From assembly GCF_023073715.1 (NCBI RefSeq), contig NZ_JADPKA010000013.1:1-64000 (forward strand): a DNA stretch of 64,000 nt. Direction: 5' to 3'. This document shows positions 26,778 to 36,475 of this stretch, piece after piece. Each line of letters opens with the position of its first letter. Within the stretch, counting starts at the first letter, position 1. The stretch is from Bradyrhizobium sp. 164 (GTDB lineage Bacteria; Pseudomonadota; Alphaproteobacteria; Rhizobiales; Xanthobacteraceae). Under the pieces are notes generated by a model, which was given only the letters and a program-made list of their open reading frames with translations, had not been told where the DNA came from and made no database searches. Position numbers and translations under genes: made by a program.

Positions 26778-27109
26778 CTCTTTGGCCTGTGAGAGACCAA
26801 TCCGTCCTTCATCGCGCTCCGCGAATGTCTCCCCAGACTTCGCTTGTTCAGCAAAGGCCACAATGCTTGCTTCCGTTTCGGCGATCTGAGTCTTCATCTG
26901 TTCGGGACGCGCGGACCATCCGCCGCCATGCGCCTGATGCGGTCGATTTCTTCGGCTGTCTGAGCCTGCACCTCATCGGATCGAACGTGAGGGGGCGGCA
27001 ATGCGTAGAGCTTCTCGAACTCATCGCTTTCGCTCTGGAGCACGATCGACGAGTAGTCGGAAAATACGATGAGGGCATCGACCAGCTCGTCGGTCTCGTC
27101 TAGGATCAA
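26778..27109 (-). pseudogene. Unknown small protein, frameshifted
   Basis: Two consecutive minus-strand frames make a sensible protein: acidic LVDALIVFSDYSSIVLQ and AEEIDRIRRMAADGPRVP, then, one frame over, QIAETEASIVAFAEQAKSG and GLSQAKER before a stop. No family was recognised. The shift within the PRVP/QM region suggests decay. Confidence 0.35.
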
Positions 27110-27229
27110 AACTCACGCACGCGGCGAGCCTTTGGATCATTTTGTGGCGGCCGCTGAAGAGGATTCTGATTCGACATCCAGGCTATGATCCAATGGGGAT
27201 GACAGAGGCTCAGCTCGCTGTTCCGGAGT

Positions 27230-28010
27230 CGTTCGAGAAGGCCGTTTGATAAAGCTCCTCAATCTTCGTTCGTCTGGCGTTAATTGGGAGAATTCGTTGT
27301 CACGGGCGCGCTTTGAGTCGCCCTTCATTCTGTTGCAAGAATCCGAAGAGATTGTTGAGGGTGCGCTCCGGCATGTCGATCATGTTTTCGACGCCCGCCC
27401 GGAATGTATCGAAGCTCCGCAAGAACCGGATTTCCTTCGGAAGATCCTGTTCGATGGTCCTCTGCACGCATTCGTACAGAAACTCCGCGTGCGGCGATTT
27501 TGTCTTAGGATGGCGGCTGAAAAACCGGAAAGTGGATGCCGGCGGATTGAATCCGTCGTACCCGGTGCGGCCATTGCCGTCCTCGAATGGATGGATGTAG
27601 ACGAACTCGAAGGCCAGCACGGCGGCAGCCACGACGGGGTCAAGCTCAATTGACGAGGCCTGGTCGAACGCGATCAATCCGTGGACGAGGGAAGCGATAT
27701 CTTCGTGATGCGCGCTGATATGGTCCGGAATGGGTCTCTGCGTCTCGTGGTCATGCTCACCGACGAAACCGCCTTCCTTCCGAAAGCCGAGCTTCACGAA
27801 ACGCTCATCACCGATGACAATGCGGTGCAGCCGCAAGAAACACCGTCTCATCGAGCGGCGTCCATCCTGCTTCGCCGATGACCCTATCCCACCGCTGGAT
27901 AAGATCCTGCGGCGGCTTCTCGCCTTCGATGACGCAGCTCGATTTTGAATCCTTGAGGAGAAGGGTCAATTGCGCGGGCCCGCCGCAACGCCCTGGCCAT
28001 GGCGCCTGGC
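27230..28010 (-). pseudogene. Fic-domain protein, frameshifted and internally deleted
   Basis: Fragments in order: LTLLLKDSKSSCVIEGEKPP (the region of the inhibitory helix and N-domain), LHRIVIGDERFVKLGFRKEG, EDIASLVHGLIAF, IHPFEDGNGRTG and FLYECVQRTIEQDLPKEIRF, then the tail SKRARDNEFSQL in another frame. Fic enzymes AMPylate proteins through HPFxDGNGRxxR. Here the motif breaks after GNGR and the residues that normally follow (RHRYLIHH-like) are deleted. A frameshift near 27840 separates the N-terminal part. Confidence 0.75.
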
Positions 28011-28109
28011 TCGGAACGCCGGCGCGCCCGTCAGGATCCGGCCCGATGGGCCTCGATGTGTTCAGGAGGACTCGGTAAGCGTAGGCATAACCGGGTTCCT
28101 TGCCGATCG

Positions 28110-28292
28110 GCGGCCACCGCGGAGGACCACATGCTGCTGCTCGGCCGCAGGAACGCCATGGAGGGTCGTGACCTTCCTGCTCGAGACGGACATCCCGCAC
28201 CGCGGCCGCCGGCCTGATGGCCGTCCGAGTGCCGCCGTGACATCGGCGACTATATCGGCCTCATCTTGGAGACGGTCTCGCGAGCCCTGTCT
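28110..28292 (+). pseudogene. fixK: fixK-like regulator fragment
   Basis: The plus strand reads EDHMLLLGRRNAME, then, after a frameshift, RVVTFLLETD, and in a third frame CRRDIGDYIGL and LETVSRALS. These align with EDHMLLLGRKTAMERVATFLLEMD and CRRDIGDYLGLTLETVSRALS of the intact fixK2 at 40663-41361, keeping even the redox-type Cys before RRDIGDY. DNA similarity to fixK2 is clear but not close, so it came from a paralogue or an old copy. Only the helix-turn-helix part remains. Confidence 0.75.
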
Positions 28293-28361
28293 ATCAACGA
28301 CGACAGGGATGCTCTCCCATTCACTGGAAGTCCGCCGCACCTCGTGCGGAAGGCTACCGCT

Positions 28362-28529
28362 TTACGGCTTAGCCGGGGCCTCTTGCGGCGGCTCGTCGTC
28401 GGCAATTGCCCGCCACGCTGCGCCGTCGAAGTCGTCATACTGACCGCTCCGAAGCGACCAGAGGAAGGCGACGAGGCCTGCACCTCCGAGTGCCAGCGCC
28501 AGCGGGACTAGGATCACCAGGATTTCCAT
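28362..28529 (-). CDS. fixS: cbb3 oxidase maturation protein FixS/CcoS
   Basis: A 55-residue protein starting MEILVILVPLALALGGAGLV, with one N-terminal membrane helix ending in AFLWSLRSGQYDD. The helix followed by a W..RSGQ(Y/F)DD segment is diagnostic of CcoS, needed to load haem/copper cofactors into the cbb3 oxidase. Its ATG overlaps the fixI stop (TGATG), so the two are translationally coupled. It is the last gene of fixGHIS. Confidence 0.92.
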   Translation of the reverse strand: MEILVILVPLALALGGAGLVAFLWSLRSGQYDDFDGAAWRAIADDEPPQEAPAKP

Positions 28530-30721
28530 CACGCAATCTCCCGCGACGCGCTACGCCCCCGCAGCGAATTCAGCATGACCAGGATCGACGAGCCGCTCAT
28601 CGCGGCTGCTGCGATCAGGGGCGTCACGACGCCGCTGATCGCGATCGGCACCGCCAGGACATTATAAGCGATCGCGAGCCAGAGGTTTTGCAGCATCAGG
28701 CGCAGCGCCTTGCGCGCGGAATCGATGGCCGCGACGACCGGCGCCAGCGGCCGGCCGAGGAAGATGAGATCGGCGGTCGCCTGGCTGAGATGCGCGGCCG
28801 AGATCGGCGACATCGAGACATGAGCGGCCGCTAGCGACGGCGCATCGTTCATGCCGTCGCCGACCATCAGCACCTTGGCGCCGCGCCGCTTCAATTCCTC
28901 GATCCGCGCGATCTTGTCAGCGGGCGTGACGCCGGCGCGCCACTCGGGAACGCCGAGAGAATAGGCCGCCGCCCTCACCGCCGGCTCGCGATCGCCGGAG
29001 AGAATTTCGACGCCGATGTTGCGCGCCTTCAGCGCCGCGATCACGGCTTGCGCATCCGGGCGGAGGCCCTGACGCACCGAAAGGATGAATTTTTCGGCCC
29101 CCTTGCAGAAAGCCACGCTGGAGGCTTCGGGATCTAGACCGGCACCGTCGCCGACCAAGGCATCGGCGCCGCAGAACGACGGACGGCCGAGACGAATCTC
29201 GACGCCGTCGACCGTTGCCCGCACGCCCTGCCCGGCCTCCTCGATTGCACCCACGATCGGCGATTTGGCGACGGCGGCCTGCGCGACCGCGGCGGCCACC
29301 GGATGATGGCTCGACAGTGCAAGTCGACCGGCGAGGTCGAACATGTCTGCGGGGATGTCGGCCGCATTCGTCACCTCTAGATCGGGCAGGGTGAGCGTGC
29401 CGGTCTTGTCGAAGATGACATGATCGGCTTCGGCCAGCCGCTCGATGGCGTCGCCGGAATTGAGCAGCACGCCGGATTTGAACATGGCGCCGGAAGCGAC
29501 AGTCTGCACCGTGGGAATCGCAAGGCCGAGCGCGCAGGGACAGGTGATGATCAAGACGGCAACGCCTGTCACGATCGCATCATGCCAGCCCGCGCCTGCG
29601 ATGATCCAGCCGAGGATGGTGAAGAGCGCAGTTGCATGCACCACCGGCGCGTAGAGCCGCGAGGCGCGGTCGGCGAGCCGCATGTAGCGCGAGCGGGCCT
29701 GGAGCGCGTTGTCGAGCAGCCGCGTGATCTCCGCGAGCAGCGTCGCCTCTGAGGCCGCCGAGACCCGCACCCGCAACGTGCCCGAGATGTTCATCGATCC
29801 CGCATAGACCGGCGTGCCCTGCTCGGCGGTGACATAGAGCGTCTCGCCGGTGATCAGGCTCTGGTCAATCTCGGAGCGCCCCTCGATCACGGTGCCGTCG
29901 ACCGCGCAGCGCTCGCCGGGCCGCAACAGCACGATATCGCCGGGATGAATCGCCGCCGCCGGTACCTGCGAAATTTCATCGGGGCCGACGAACTTCGCCG
30001 CGGTCTCCGCCTTCAGCGCGGCGAGATTGCCCGCGACCGCGCGGGTCCGCCGCCGCATGTTCTGGTCGAGGAAGCGGCCGACCAAAAGAAACGTGAGCAG
30101 CATGATCGCCGCGTCGAAATAGGCGTGCTCGGCGTGGTGGATGGTCTCGACCACGGACATGCCCAGCGCGAGGCACACGCCGATCGAGATCGGCACGTCC
30201 ATGTTGGTGGTCTTGTGCGACAGCGCGCGCCAGGCCGAACGGAAGAACGGCTGGCCGGCATAGGCTGCCGCCGGCAGCGCGATCAGCGCCGACAGCCAGT
30301 GGAAGAAGTCGCGCTGCTCCGGCAACATGTCCGAGACATTGCCGGACCACACCGGGATCGACAGCATCATCACGTTCATGGTGGCGAACGCGGCGACGCC
30401 GAGACAGCGCAGCAGGAAGCGCGATTCGGCAACTTCAGTCGCCTCCGCGCTCTCGGTCTCGTAAGGGTAGGCCTTGTAGCCGAGCTCTTCCAGCCGATCG
30501 ATGAGACGGCTTGGGTCGAGCGTGCCCTGCTTCCATTCCAGCGCGACGCGCCGGTCGGTGAGGTTCACCCGCGCCAGCGTGACGTCGGGAATCGCCGACA
30601 GTCCGCGCTCGATCCTGGCCATGCATCCGGCGCAGTGAACGCCGTCGACGGCGAGATCGATGTGCTGGACGCCTTCGCCCGCGGTCCGGACGTAGTGCGA
30701 AAAGTCCCGCGTGATCCGCAT
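28529..30721 (-). CDS. fixI: Copper-transporting P1B-type ATPase FixI/CcoI
   Basis: 730 residues, the usual length. FixI moves copper across the inner membrane for assembly of the cbb3 oxidase binuclear centre. The sequence shows an N-terminal metal-binding domain with CAGC (about residue 31), eight membrane helices, the TGE phosphatase motif (LITGE), the intramembrane CPC (ITCPCALGL), the phosphorylation site DKTGT, the HP motif (SSHHPVAAA) and the hinge GDGMNDAPS. It lies 11 bp after fixH and overlaps fixS by one base. No deviations seen. Confidence 0.97.
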   Translation of the reverse strand: MRITRDFSHYVRTAGEGVQHIDLAVDGVHCAGCMARIERGLSAIPDVTLARVNLTDRRVALEWKQGTLDPSRLIDRLEELGYKAYPYETESAEATEVAESRFLLRCLGVAAFATMNVMMLSIPVWSGNVSDMLPEQRDFFHWLSALIALPAAAYAGQPFFRSAWRALSHKTTNMDVPISIGVCLALGMSVVETIHHAEHAYFDAAIMLLTFLLVGRFLDQNMRRRTRAVAGNLAALKAETAAKFVGPDEISQVPAAAIHPGDIVLLRPGERCAVDGTVIEGRSEIDQSLITGETLYVTAEQGTPVYAGSMNISGTLRVRVSAASEATLLAEITRLLDNALQARSRYMRLADRASRLYAPVVHATALFTILGWIIAGAGWHDAIVTGVAVLIITCPCALGLAIPTVQTVASGAMFKSGVLLNSGDAIERLAEADHVIFDKTGTLTLPDLEVTNAADIPADMFDLAGRLALSSHHPVAAAVAQAAVAKSPIVGAIEEAGQGVRATVDGVEIRLGRPSFCGADALVGDGAGLDPEASSVAFCKGAEKFILSVRQGLRPDAQAVIAALKARNIGVEILSGDREPAVRAAAYSLGVPEWRAGVTPADKIARIEELKRRGAKVLMVGDGMNDAPSLAAAHVSMSPISAAHLSQATADLIFLGRPLAPVVAAIDSARKALRLMLQNLWLAIAYNVLAVPIAISGVVTPLIAAAAMSGSSILVMLNSLRGRSASREIA

Positions 30722-30732
30722 GGCGAAATCCT

Positions 30733-31218
30733 TCAGTTCAGAATCACGCGGTTGCGTGACAGGAAGACGCGCGTCCCCCGCGCCTCACCCGCGATCACCA
30801 GGTCCCACTGGCCCGGCGCGAGGGACGCGGCATCGCCGCGATAGAGGCCGATGCCCGCCTCGGTGAGCTCGACGGCGAGATCAGCGCGCTTGTCGGTCGG
30901 CCGCTCCAGGCGTCCGCCGAACCTCAACCCGCTCACCGGCTGCCCGGCAGCGTCGCGCGCTTCGACCTGGAGCACGGCATTGCCATCGGCGCGCCGCTCG
31001 ATATGAGCGTTAACCTGCCATTTGCGCGCGGCTTGATCCTGCGCCGCCGAGATCTCGCGGTCATAAGTGAGGCCTGCGGCATAGGGGCTGTCGACGTCGG
31101 TGCCGGGCAGCGTCGCGATCGCGAGCTTCATCATGGTGACGTTGACGCCGATCACGACGCCGAAGAAGGCGACCAGCATCAGGAACACCTTGGTCCCGGT
31201 GAGCGGCTTGGATGCCAT
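30733..31218 (-). CDS. fixH: Nitrogen fixation protein FixH
   Basis: 161 residues with one N-terminal membrane helix (VFLMLVAFFGVVIGVNVTMM) and a periplasmic domain containing GLTYDREISAAQDQ and a beta-sheet-rich C-terminus ending SRNRVIL. This is the FixH/CcoH pattern; the protein stabilises cbb3 oxidase assembly. It sits between fixG (15 bp) and fixI (11 bp) in the fixGHIS operon. Confidence 0.95.
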   Translation of the reverse strand: MASKPLTGTKVFLMLVAFFGVVIGVNVTMMKLAIATLPGTDVDSPYAAGLTYDREISAAQDQAARKWQVNAHIERRADGNAVLQVEARDAAGQPVSGLRFGGRLERPTDKRADLAVELTEAGIGLYRGDAASLAPGQWDLVIAGEARGTRVFLSRNRVILN

Positions 31219-31233
31219 GGGTGTCTCCTGGAC

Positions 31234-32700
31234 TTACGGCGCGACGAAATTGTCGGTGGCGGATGCGGCCTCGCCGAGCCCGATATCGGTGACGTGGAAG
31301 CGGACGAGAATCGACTTCTCCGGATTGCTCTGCGCCGGCGCGGTCACGAGCATGCGCAGCTCGCTGGTGGAGTCGCGGGGGATCACGATCATCGGCCGGT
31401 CCGGCGTCACGGAGTCGACGCCGATGACGTGAATGGTCGCGTTGACTGGGCCGTTGGCGTCGATGGCGATGACGCGGTCATAGCCGCTCTTGTTCAGCAG
31501 CCGGACCGTGTAGGCGTTGCGGATCGAGCCGTCGCTGAGCCTGACCGCGACCGGATTGCGGTCGTGCAGCACGTTGACATCGAGCAGGCTGCGGGTCGCG
31601 AGGGTGTAGATCATGATGCCGCCGACGCCCGCGATGATCGCGCTGTAGGCGACCGTGCGGGGCCGGACGATGCGGTAGACCGGCGCCTTGCCTTCCTGGC
31701 GGCGATGGATGTTGATGTCGTTGTCGTAGCCGATCAGCCGCTTCGGCCGGCCGATCTTGGCCATCACGTTGTCGCAGGCGTCGATGCAGAGCCCGCACTG
31801 GATGCATTCCATCTGCGGTCCGTTGCGGATGTCGATGCCGGTGGGGCAAACCGCGACGCACTGGTAGCAGTCGATGCAATCTCCGACCTGCTCGCCGAGC
31901 GCACGCAGCTCGGCGGCCTTCTTGACCGAGGTACGCTTCTCGCCGCAATCGTAGCGGTAGGTGACGTTGAGCGCCCATTCGTCGGTGAGCGCCGCCTGGA
32001 TCCGCGGCCAGGGGCACATATAGACGCAGACCTGCTCGCGCATGAATCCGGCGAGCACATTGGTCGTCGCGGTGAGGATGCCGATCCAGGCGTAGGCGAT
32101 CATCGGCGCCTGAAAGGTGACGAGCTCCTTCACCAGCGTCGGCGCGTCGTTGAAGTAGAGCACCCAGGCGCCGCCGGTCCACCAGGCAATCAGGAGCCAG
32201 ATCGAATGCTTGAGCACGATCTCCAAGATGCGCTCGAGCCTCATCGGATCGGACGATTTGTCCTTCTTCATCCGCTCGCGCCGATCGCCTTGGATCAGGC
32301 GCTCGACAGCGTAGAACAGGTCGGTCCAGACCGTCTGCGGACAGAGATAGCCGCACCAGATGCGGCCGCCGACCGAGTTCATCAGGAACAACGCCACCGC
32401 GGCGACGATCAACAGGCCCGTGAAGTAGTAGACCTCCTGCGGCCACAGCTCGATGAAGAAGAAGTAGAAGCGGCTGTTGGGCAGATCGATCAGCACCGCC
32501 TGGCTGGGGGCGCCGAGACCGCGGTTCCAGCGCACGAAGGGCAGCAAGTAGTAGAAGCCGAGACAGAACGCCATTAGGCCCCATTTGATCCGGCGGAACG
32601 TGCCGGAGACGCTCTGGGGATAGACCTTCTTCCGGGCAGCGTAGAGCGGCCCGTAATCGTCGTCCGATGTGAGTTCGTTCGGGTTCACGATCTTGTTCAT
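31234..32700 (-). CDS. fixG: Membrane ferredoxin-like protein FixG/CcoG
   Basis: 488 residues from ATG 32700 (MNKIVNPNELTSDDDYGPLY), the family start; a longer frame to 32838 would run through the terminator and FixK box and is rejected. Several membrane helices precede the cysteine motifs: GYLCPQTVW, MCPWPR, CIDCYQCVAVCP and CIQCGLCIDACD, i.e. two 4Fe-4S clusters. CcoG is thought to reduce Cu(II) for delivery to the cbb3 oxidase. A FixK box lies 57 bp upstream, so transcription should be microaerobic and partly separate from fixNOQP. Confidence 0.96.
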   Translation of the reverse strand: MNKIVNPNELTSDDDYGPLYAARKKVYPQSVSGTFRRIKWGLMAFCLGFYYLLPFVRWNRGLGAPSQAVLIDLPNSRFYFFFIELWPQEVYYFTGLLIVAAVALFLMNSVGGRIWCGYLCPQTVWTDLFYAVERLIQGDRRERMKKDKSSDPMRLERILEIVLKHSIWLLIAWWTGGAWVLYFNDAPTLVKELVTFQAPMIAYAWIGILTATTNVLAGFMREQVCVYMCPWPRIQAALTDEWALNVTYRYDCGEKRTSVKKAAELRALGEQVGDCIDCYQCVAVCPTGIDIRNGPQMECIQCGLCIDACDNVMAKIGRPKRLIGYDNDINIHRRQEGKAPVYRIVRPRTVAYSAIIAGVGGIMIYTLATRSLLDVNVLHDRNPVAVRLSDGSIRNAYTVRLLNKSGYDRVIAIDANGPVNATIHVIGVDSVTPDRPMIVIPRDSTSELRMLVTAPAQSNPEKSILVRFHVTDIGLGEAASATDNFVAP

Positions 32701-32756
32701 CGCCTGGTACTTTTTGACAGGTGCGATTAAACCTAGACCCGACGCGGCGCCGTCCA

Positions 32757-32770
32757 TTGATCCAGCGCAA
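32757..32770 (-). promoter_or_regulatory. FixK box upstream of fixG
   Basis: Read on the minus strand the site is TTGCG-CTGG-ATCAA, matching Bradyrhizobium FixK2 boxes (TTG-N8-CAA type with a TTGCG variant half-site). It lies 57 bp from the fixG start, exactly the spacing seen before fixN. Confidence 0.75.
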
Positions 32771-32795
32771 ACGGGGGCGTTTTGTTCGCCCCCGT
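32771..32795 (-). terminator. Hairpin after fixP
   Basis: A perfect nine-base stem (ACGGGGGCG / CGCCCCCGT) with a seven-base loop starts 15 bp after the fixP stop. On the minus strand it is followed by only TTTG, so it may be a weak intrinsic terminator or an mRNA-stabilising hairpin. It touches the fixG FixK box, so read-through into fixGHIS is likely limited. Confidence 0.6.
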
Positions 32796-32809
32796 CTTCC
32801 GTCAATGGG

Positions 32810-33685
32810 CTATTTTCCACCGCCCAGCGAGTGGACATAGACCGCCATGGCCTTGATGGTGGCCGGATCGAGCCGCCCCTCCCAGGCCGGCATGACGCCG
32901 CCGCGGCCCAGGCTGATGGTTTCGATCAGGCTCGCCTCGTCCGAGCCATAGAGCCAGATCTTGTCGGTGAGATTCGGCGCGCCCATCTCGGGGTTGCCCT
33001 TTCCGCCGTCGCCATGGCAGGCGACGCAATTCTCCGCGAAGATCTTTTCGCCCTTCGCCGCGTCGTAGCCCTTGCGGGTCGACAAGCCCGATACCGACCG
33101 CACGTAATTGGCGACGGTGACGATCTCGTCGCCCTTCAGCACGCCGTCCTTGCCGAAGGCGAGCATTTGGCCCTCATGCGCCTTGGCGTGACCGGAACGC
33201 GCGCCGAACTGGATGGTCTGCATGATCTGGTCGAGCGTGCCGCCCCACAGCCAGTCGTCGTCGTTCAGGTTCGGATAGCCTTTCGCGCCGGCGCCGCCGC
33301 TGCCGTGACACGGTGCGCAATTGTCGCCGAACACGGTTTTCCCCTTGGCGCGGGCAAGCGCCAGCAAGGCCGGATCCTTTTCGATGTCGGCGAGTGAGGC
33401 CGCGCCGAGCGCCACCATCTTGTCGCCGCGGATCTTCTCGAGATTGGCGAGCTCGACTGCGACGTCGGCGCGGGACGAGAATCCGAACATGCCCGTGGTG
33501 TTGCTGGAGATCAGCGGCCAGGCCGGATAGACGAGCCAGTAGCCGATCGCCCAGACGATGGTGAGGTAGAAGGTGACTACCCACCAGCGCGGCAGCGGCG
33601 TGTTGAGCTCCTTGATGCCGTCCCACTCGTGCCCGGTCGTGGACCTGCCGGTGACGGAATCGATGTCGCTATGATGATCGGTCAT
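32810..33685 (-). CDS. fixP: cbb3 oxidase dihaem cytochrome c subunit
   Basis: 291 residues. An N-terminal CcoP segment with one or two hydrophobic helices (WWVVTFYLTIVWAIGYWLVY) precedes two cytochrome c domains with haem motifs CAPCH (about residue 122) and CVACH (about residue 218) and distal Met ligands in MLAFGK and GGVMPAWEG. It carries electrons from cytochrome bc1 to FixO/FixN. It starts 6 bp after fixQ in the fixNOQP operon. Confidence 0.97.
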   Translation of the reverse strand: MTDHHSDIDSVTGRSTTGHEWDGIKELNTPLPRWWVVTFYLTIVWAIGYWLVYPAWPLISSNTTGMFGFSSRADVAVELANLEKIRGDKMVALGAASLADIEKDPALLALARAKGKTVFGDNCAPCHGSGGAGAKGYPNLNDDDWLWGGTLDQIMQTIQFGARSGHAKAHEGQMLAFGKDGVLKGDEIVTVANYVRSVSGLSTRKGYDAAKGEKIFAENCVACHGDGGKGNPEMGAPNLTDKIWLYGSDEASLIETISLGRGGVMPAWEGRLDPATIKAMAVYVHSLGGGK

Positions 33686-33691
33686 GATCTC

Positions 33692-33856
33692 TCACTCCTC
33701 CCGCAACGGCAGGTGTGCCGCTTCGTCGAAAGCGGGCTTGTTGCGAGGCCAAAATGCGTAGGCGATGATCGCGAGAAAGATCGCGATGAAGACCGGCGTC
33801 CAGATCGTGGTCACGAGACCGGACGCAAGATTGTCGAGTGTCAGGATGGCTTTCAT
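33692..33856 (-). CDS. fixQ: cbb3 oxidase small subunit FixQ/CcoQ
   Basis: A 54-residue protein with one membrane helix (TTIWTPVFIAIFLAIIAYAF) followed by the CcoQ signature WPRNKPAFDEAAHLPL. It stabilises the FixN-FixO core with FixP. The spacing is 13 bp after fixO and 6 bp before fixP. Confidence 0.95.
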   Translation of the reverse strand: MKAILTLDNLASGLVTTIWTPVFIAIFLAIIAYAFWPRNKPAFDEAAHLPLREE

Positions 33857-33869
33857 CGTTGATGCCTTC

Positions 33870-34604
33870 TCAGCGAAAATTGGCTTTCTCGTTGTAGATC
33901 TTGAAGTCGACCAGCGTGCCGAGCATCTGCAAATATGCGATCAGCGCGTCCATCTCGGTCGGCGTGCCGGTCTTGCCGTCGAAATTGCGCACGACGGCCT
34001 TGGCGTAGCGCTTGCTGAAGGCATCGCTGCCGGAATTGTCCGGATCGGCCTGGGCCTTCATATCGGCGCCGGCGCTCGCGATCTGATCGTCGGTGTAGGG
34101 CACCCCGACGGTTCTCAGCGTACGCATGTGGTCGGCGATCATGTCGGGATCGACCTCCGTCTGACTGAGGAACGGATAGCCCGGCATCACCGACTGCGGC
34201 ACGATCGCGCGCGGGTTGGTGAGATGGGTGACGTGCCAGTCGTCGGAATATTTGGCGCCGACGCGGGCAAGATCGGGACCGGTGCGCTTGGAGCCCCACT
34301 GGAACGGGTGGTCGAACATGCTCTCGGCGGCGAGCGAGAAGTGGCCGTAGCGCTCGACCTCGTCGCGCAGGGGGCGGATCATCTGCGAGTGGCAGAGATA
34401 ACAGCCTTCGCGGACGTAGACGTTGCGGCCTGCGAGCTCCAGTGGCGTATAGGGCCTGACACCGTCGACCGCCTCGATCGTGCTCTTGAGGTAGAACAGC
34501 GGCGTGATCTCGACGAGACCGCCGATCGCGATCACCAGCAGGATGCCGACGATCAGGATGATCGAGTTCTTTTCGAAGACTTGATGGCGTGTCCAGAACG
34601 ACAT
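33870..34604 (-). CDS. fixO: cbb3 oxidase monohaem cytochrome c subunit
   Basis: 244 residues with an N-terminal anchor ([19 protein letters not shown]), the haem motif CYLCHSQM (about residue 68) and the CcoO landmarks [27 protein letters not shown] and SDDWH. It accepts electrons from FixP and passes them to FixN. It begins 10 bp after fixN. Confidence 0.97.
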   Translation of the reverse strand: MSFWTRHQVFEKNSIILIVGILLVIAIGGLVEITPLFYLKSTIEAVDGVRPYTPLELAGRNVYVREGCYLCHSQMIRPLRDEVERYGHFSLAAESMFDHPFQWGSKRTGPDLARVGAKYSDDWHVTHLTNPRAIVPQSVMPGYPFLSQTEVDPDMIADHMRTLRTVGVPYTDDQIASAGADMKAQADPDNSGSDAFSKRYAKAVVRNFDGKTGTPTEMDALIAYLQMLGTLVDFKIYNEKANFR

Positions 34605-34614
34605 GGAAAACTCC

Positions 34615-36264
34615 TCATTCCGCCGGCTGAAGAGCGACGGGCCTCTGGACTTCCGCTTCGCCGACGCGAACCGTCATCCAGAGATTGTAGGCCATGATCA
34701 TCGCGCCGATCAGGAACAGGGCGCCGCCGGCGGCGCGGATGATGTAGAAGGGATGCATCGCCTCGACCGTCTCAATGAAGGAATATTCGAGGAAGCCGAG
34801 CGAGGTGTAGGCGCGCCACATCAGACCCTGGAGGATGCCCGACACCCACATCGCCGAGATGTAGAGAACGATGCCGAGGGTTGCGATCCAGAAGTGCCAG
34901 TTGACGAGCTTCAGGCTGTAGAGGCCCTTGCGATTCCAGACCCACGGCACCAGGCAGTAGAGCGCGCCGAAGGAGACGAAGCCGACCCAGCCGAGCGCGC
35001 CGGAATGCACGTGACCGATGGTCCAGTCGGTGTAGTGGCTGAGCGAGTTGACCACCTTGATCGACATCATCGGGCCTTCGAAGGTCGACATGCCGTAGAA
35101 GGCGACGGAGACGACGAGCATGCGCAGCACAGGGTCGGTGCGCAGCTTGTCCCAGGCGCCCGACAGCGTCATAAGGCCGTTGATCATGCCGCCCCAGGAG
35201 GGCATCCACAGCATGATCGAGAAGGTCATGCCCAGCGTCTGCGTCCAGTCCGGCAGCGCCGTATAGTGCAGATGATGCGGACCGGCCCAGATATAGAGGA
35301 AGATCAGCGCCCAGAAGTGGATGATCGACAGCCGATAGGAATAGATCGGCCGCTCGGCGCGCTTCGGGATGAAGTAGTACATGATGGCGAGGAAGCCGGC
35401 GGTCAGGAAGAAGCCGACCGCGTTATGGCCGTACCACCACTGGAACATGGCGTCCTGGATGCCGCCCCAGGCGACGTAGGATTTGGAGCCGAACACCGAG
35501 ACCGGGAGGGCCGGATTGTTGCCGAGATGCAGGACCGCGATCGTCACGATGAAGGCGAGATAGAACCAGTTTGCGACGAAGATGTGCGGTTCCTTGCGCT
35601 TGATGATGGTGGCAAGGAAGACGAGCAGATAGGCTACCCACACAATCGTCAGCCAGAGATCGGCGTACCATTCCGGCTCGGCATATTCCTTCGACTGGGT
35701 GACGCCGAGCAGATAGCCGGTGCCGGCGGTCAGGATGAAGAAATTGTAGCCGATCACGACGAACCAGGGCGCGAGGTCGCCGGCCAAGCGCACGCGGCAG
35801 CTCTTCTGGACGACGTAGAAGGACGTCGCGATCAGCACGTTGCCGCCGAAGGCGAAGATCACCGCGGAGGTGTGCAGAGGACGCAGACGGCCGAAGCTGG
35901 TCCAGGGCAGATCGAAGTTCAGCGCCGGCCAGGCCAGTTGCGAGGCGATGATCAGGCCGACGAGGAAGCCTGCGATGCCCCAGAACATCGCCATGAAGGA
36001 GGAAAACTTGATCGGGCCCATGTTGTAGTTGGGGCGGCCGTTGATCTCCGCCGGCGGCAATGCCGCCGGGCGATCGAAGTACCGGTTGATTATGCAGAAC
36101 ACCGCCGCCAGGCTCGCCGCCGCGCTGAGCGCAGCGTGGAAGGCGAAGGGCGCGTCGAGCGCCTTGGCCGAGGCGATCACGCACAAGAAGGCGGTGATTG
36201 CGAACACGACAGCCAGGCCGCTTTCACCTGACGTCATGGATTTGGAGAGGGCGGGCTGGCTCAT
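34615..36264 (-). CDS. fixN: cbb3 cytochrome c oxidase catalytic subunit
   Basis: 549 residues with about 12-14 membrane helices. FixN is the haem-copper subunit that reduces O2 at very low concentrations, which lets bacteroids respire in the nodule. The Cu-B and haem ligand region shows [29 protein letters not shown] and [13 protein letters not shown], and the late histidines are in [14 protein letters not shown]. It is the first gene of fixNOQP, with a perfect FixK box upstream. Confidence 0.98.
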   Translation of the reverse strand: MSQPALSKSMTSGESGLAVVFAITAFLCVIASAKALDAPFAFHAALSAAASLAAVFCIINRYFDRPAALPPAEINGRPNYNMGPIKFSSFMAMFWGIAGFLVGLIIASQLAWPALNFDLPWTSFGRLRPLHTSAVIFAFGGNVLIATSFYVVQKSCRVRLAGDLAPWFVVIGYNFFILTAGTGYLLGVTQSKEYAEPEWYADLWLTIVWVAYLLVFLATIIKRKEPHIFVANWFYLAFIVTIAVLHLGNNPALPVSVFGSKSYVAWGGIQDAMFQWWYGHNAVGFFLTAGFLAIMYYFIPKRAERPIYSYRLSIIHFWALIFLYIWAGPHHLHYTALPDWTQTLGMTFSIMLWMPSWGGMINGLMTLSGAWDKLRTDPVLRMLVVSVAFYGMSTFEGPMMSIKVVNSLSHYTDWTIGHVHSGALGWVGFVSFGALYCLVPWVWNRKGLYSLKLVNWHFWIATLGIVLYISAMWVSGILQGLMWRAYTSLGFLEYSFIETVEAMHPFYIIRAAGGALFLIGAMIMAYNLWMTVRVGEAEVQRPVALQPAE

Positions 36265-36320
36265 GCGGATTCTCTCTGAAAGAACACGCCGCCAGAAACC
36301 ACATCCGCCCTCGCGGGGAA

Positions 36321-36334
36321 TTGATTGAAATCAA
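36321..36334 (-). promoter_or_regulatory. FixK box (anaerobox) upstream of fixN
   Basis: TTGAT-TGAA-ATCAA is a perfect FNR/FixK palindrome located 57 bp before the fixN start. This is the standard FixK2 target for activating fixNOQP under low oxygen. Confidence 0.92.
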
Positions 36335-36475
36335 GCTAGCTGGATTTCCGTTGACGTGAGACCGATGCGGATCAGGGAGTAGTATCAATTGCTTGCGCAC
36401 GGCACGGCGCACACCGCGAAGCATTGCCTCCGGGAGATCACGGAGCTTGAAATCGCGGGAATCAAGGCAGTTTCG

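Noticed and set aside
31003..32577. Plus-strand 524-residue frame across fixH and fixG
   Set aside because: Antisense shadow, Asp/Arg/Gly-rich, over well-defined fix genes.
34603..36231. Plus-strand 542-residue frame opposite fixN
   Set aside because: Antisense shadow of fixN without domain similarity.
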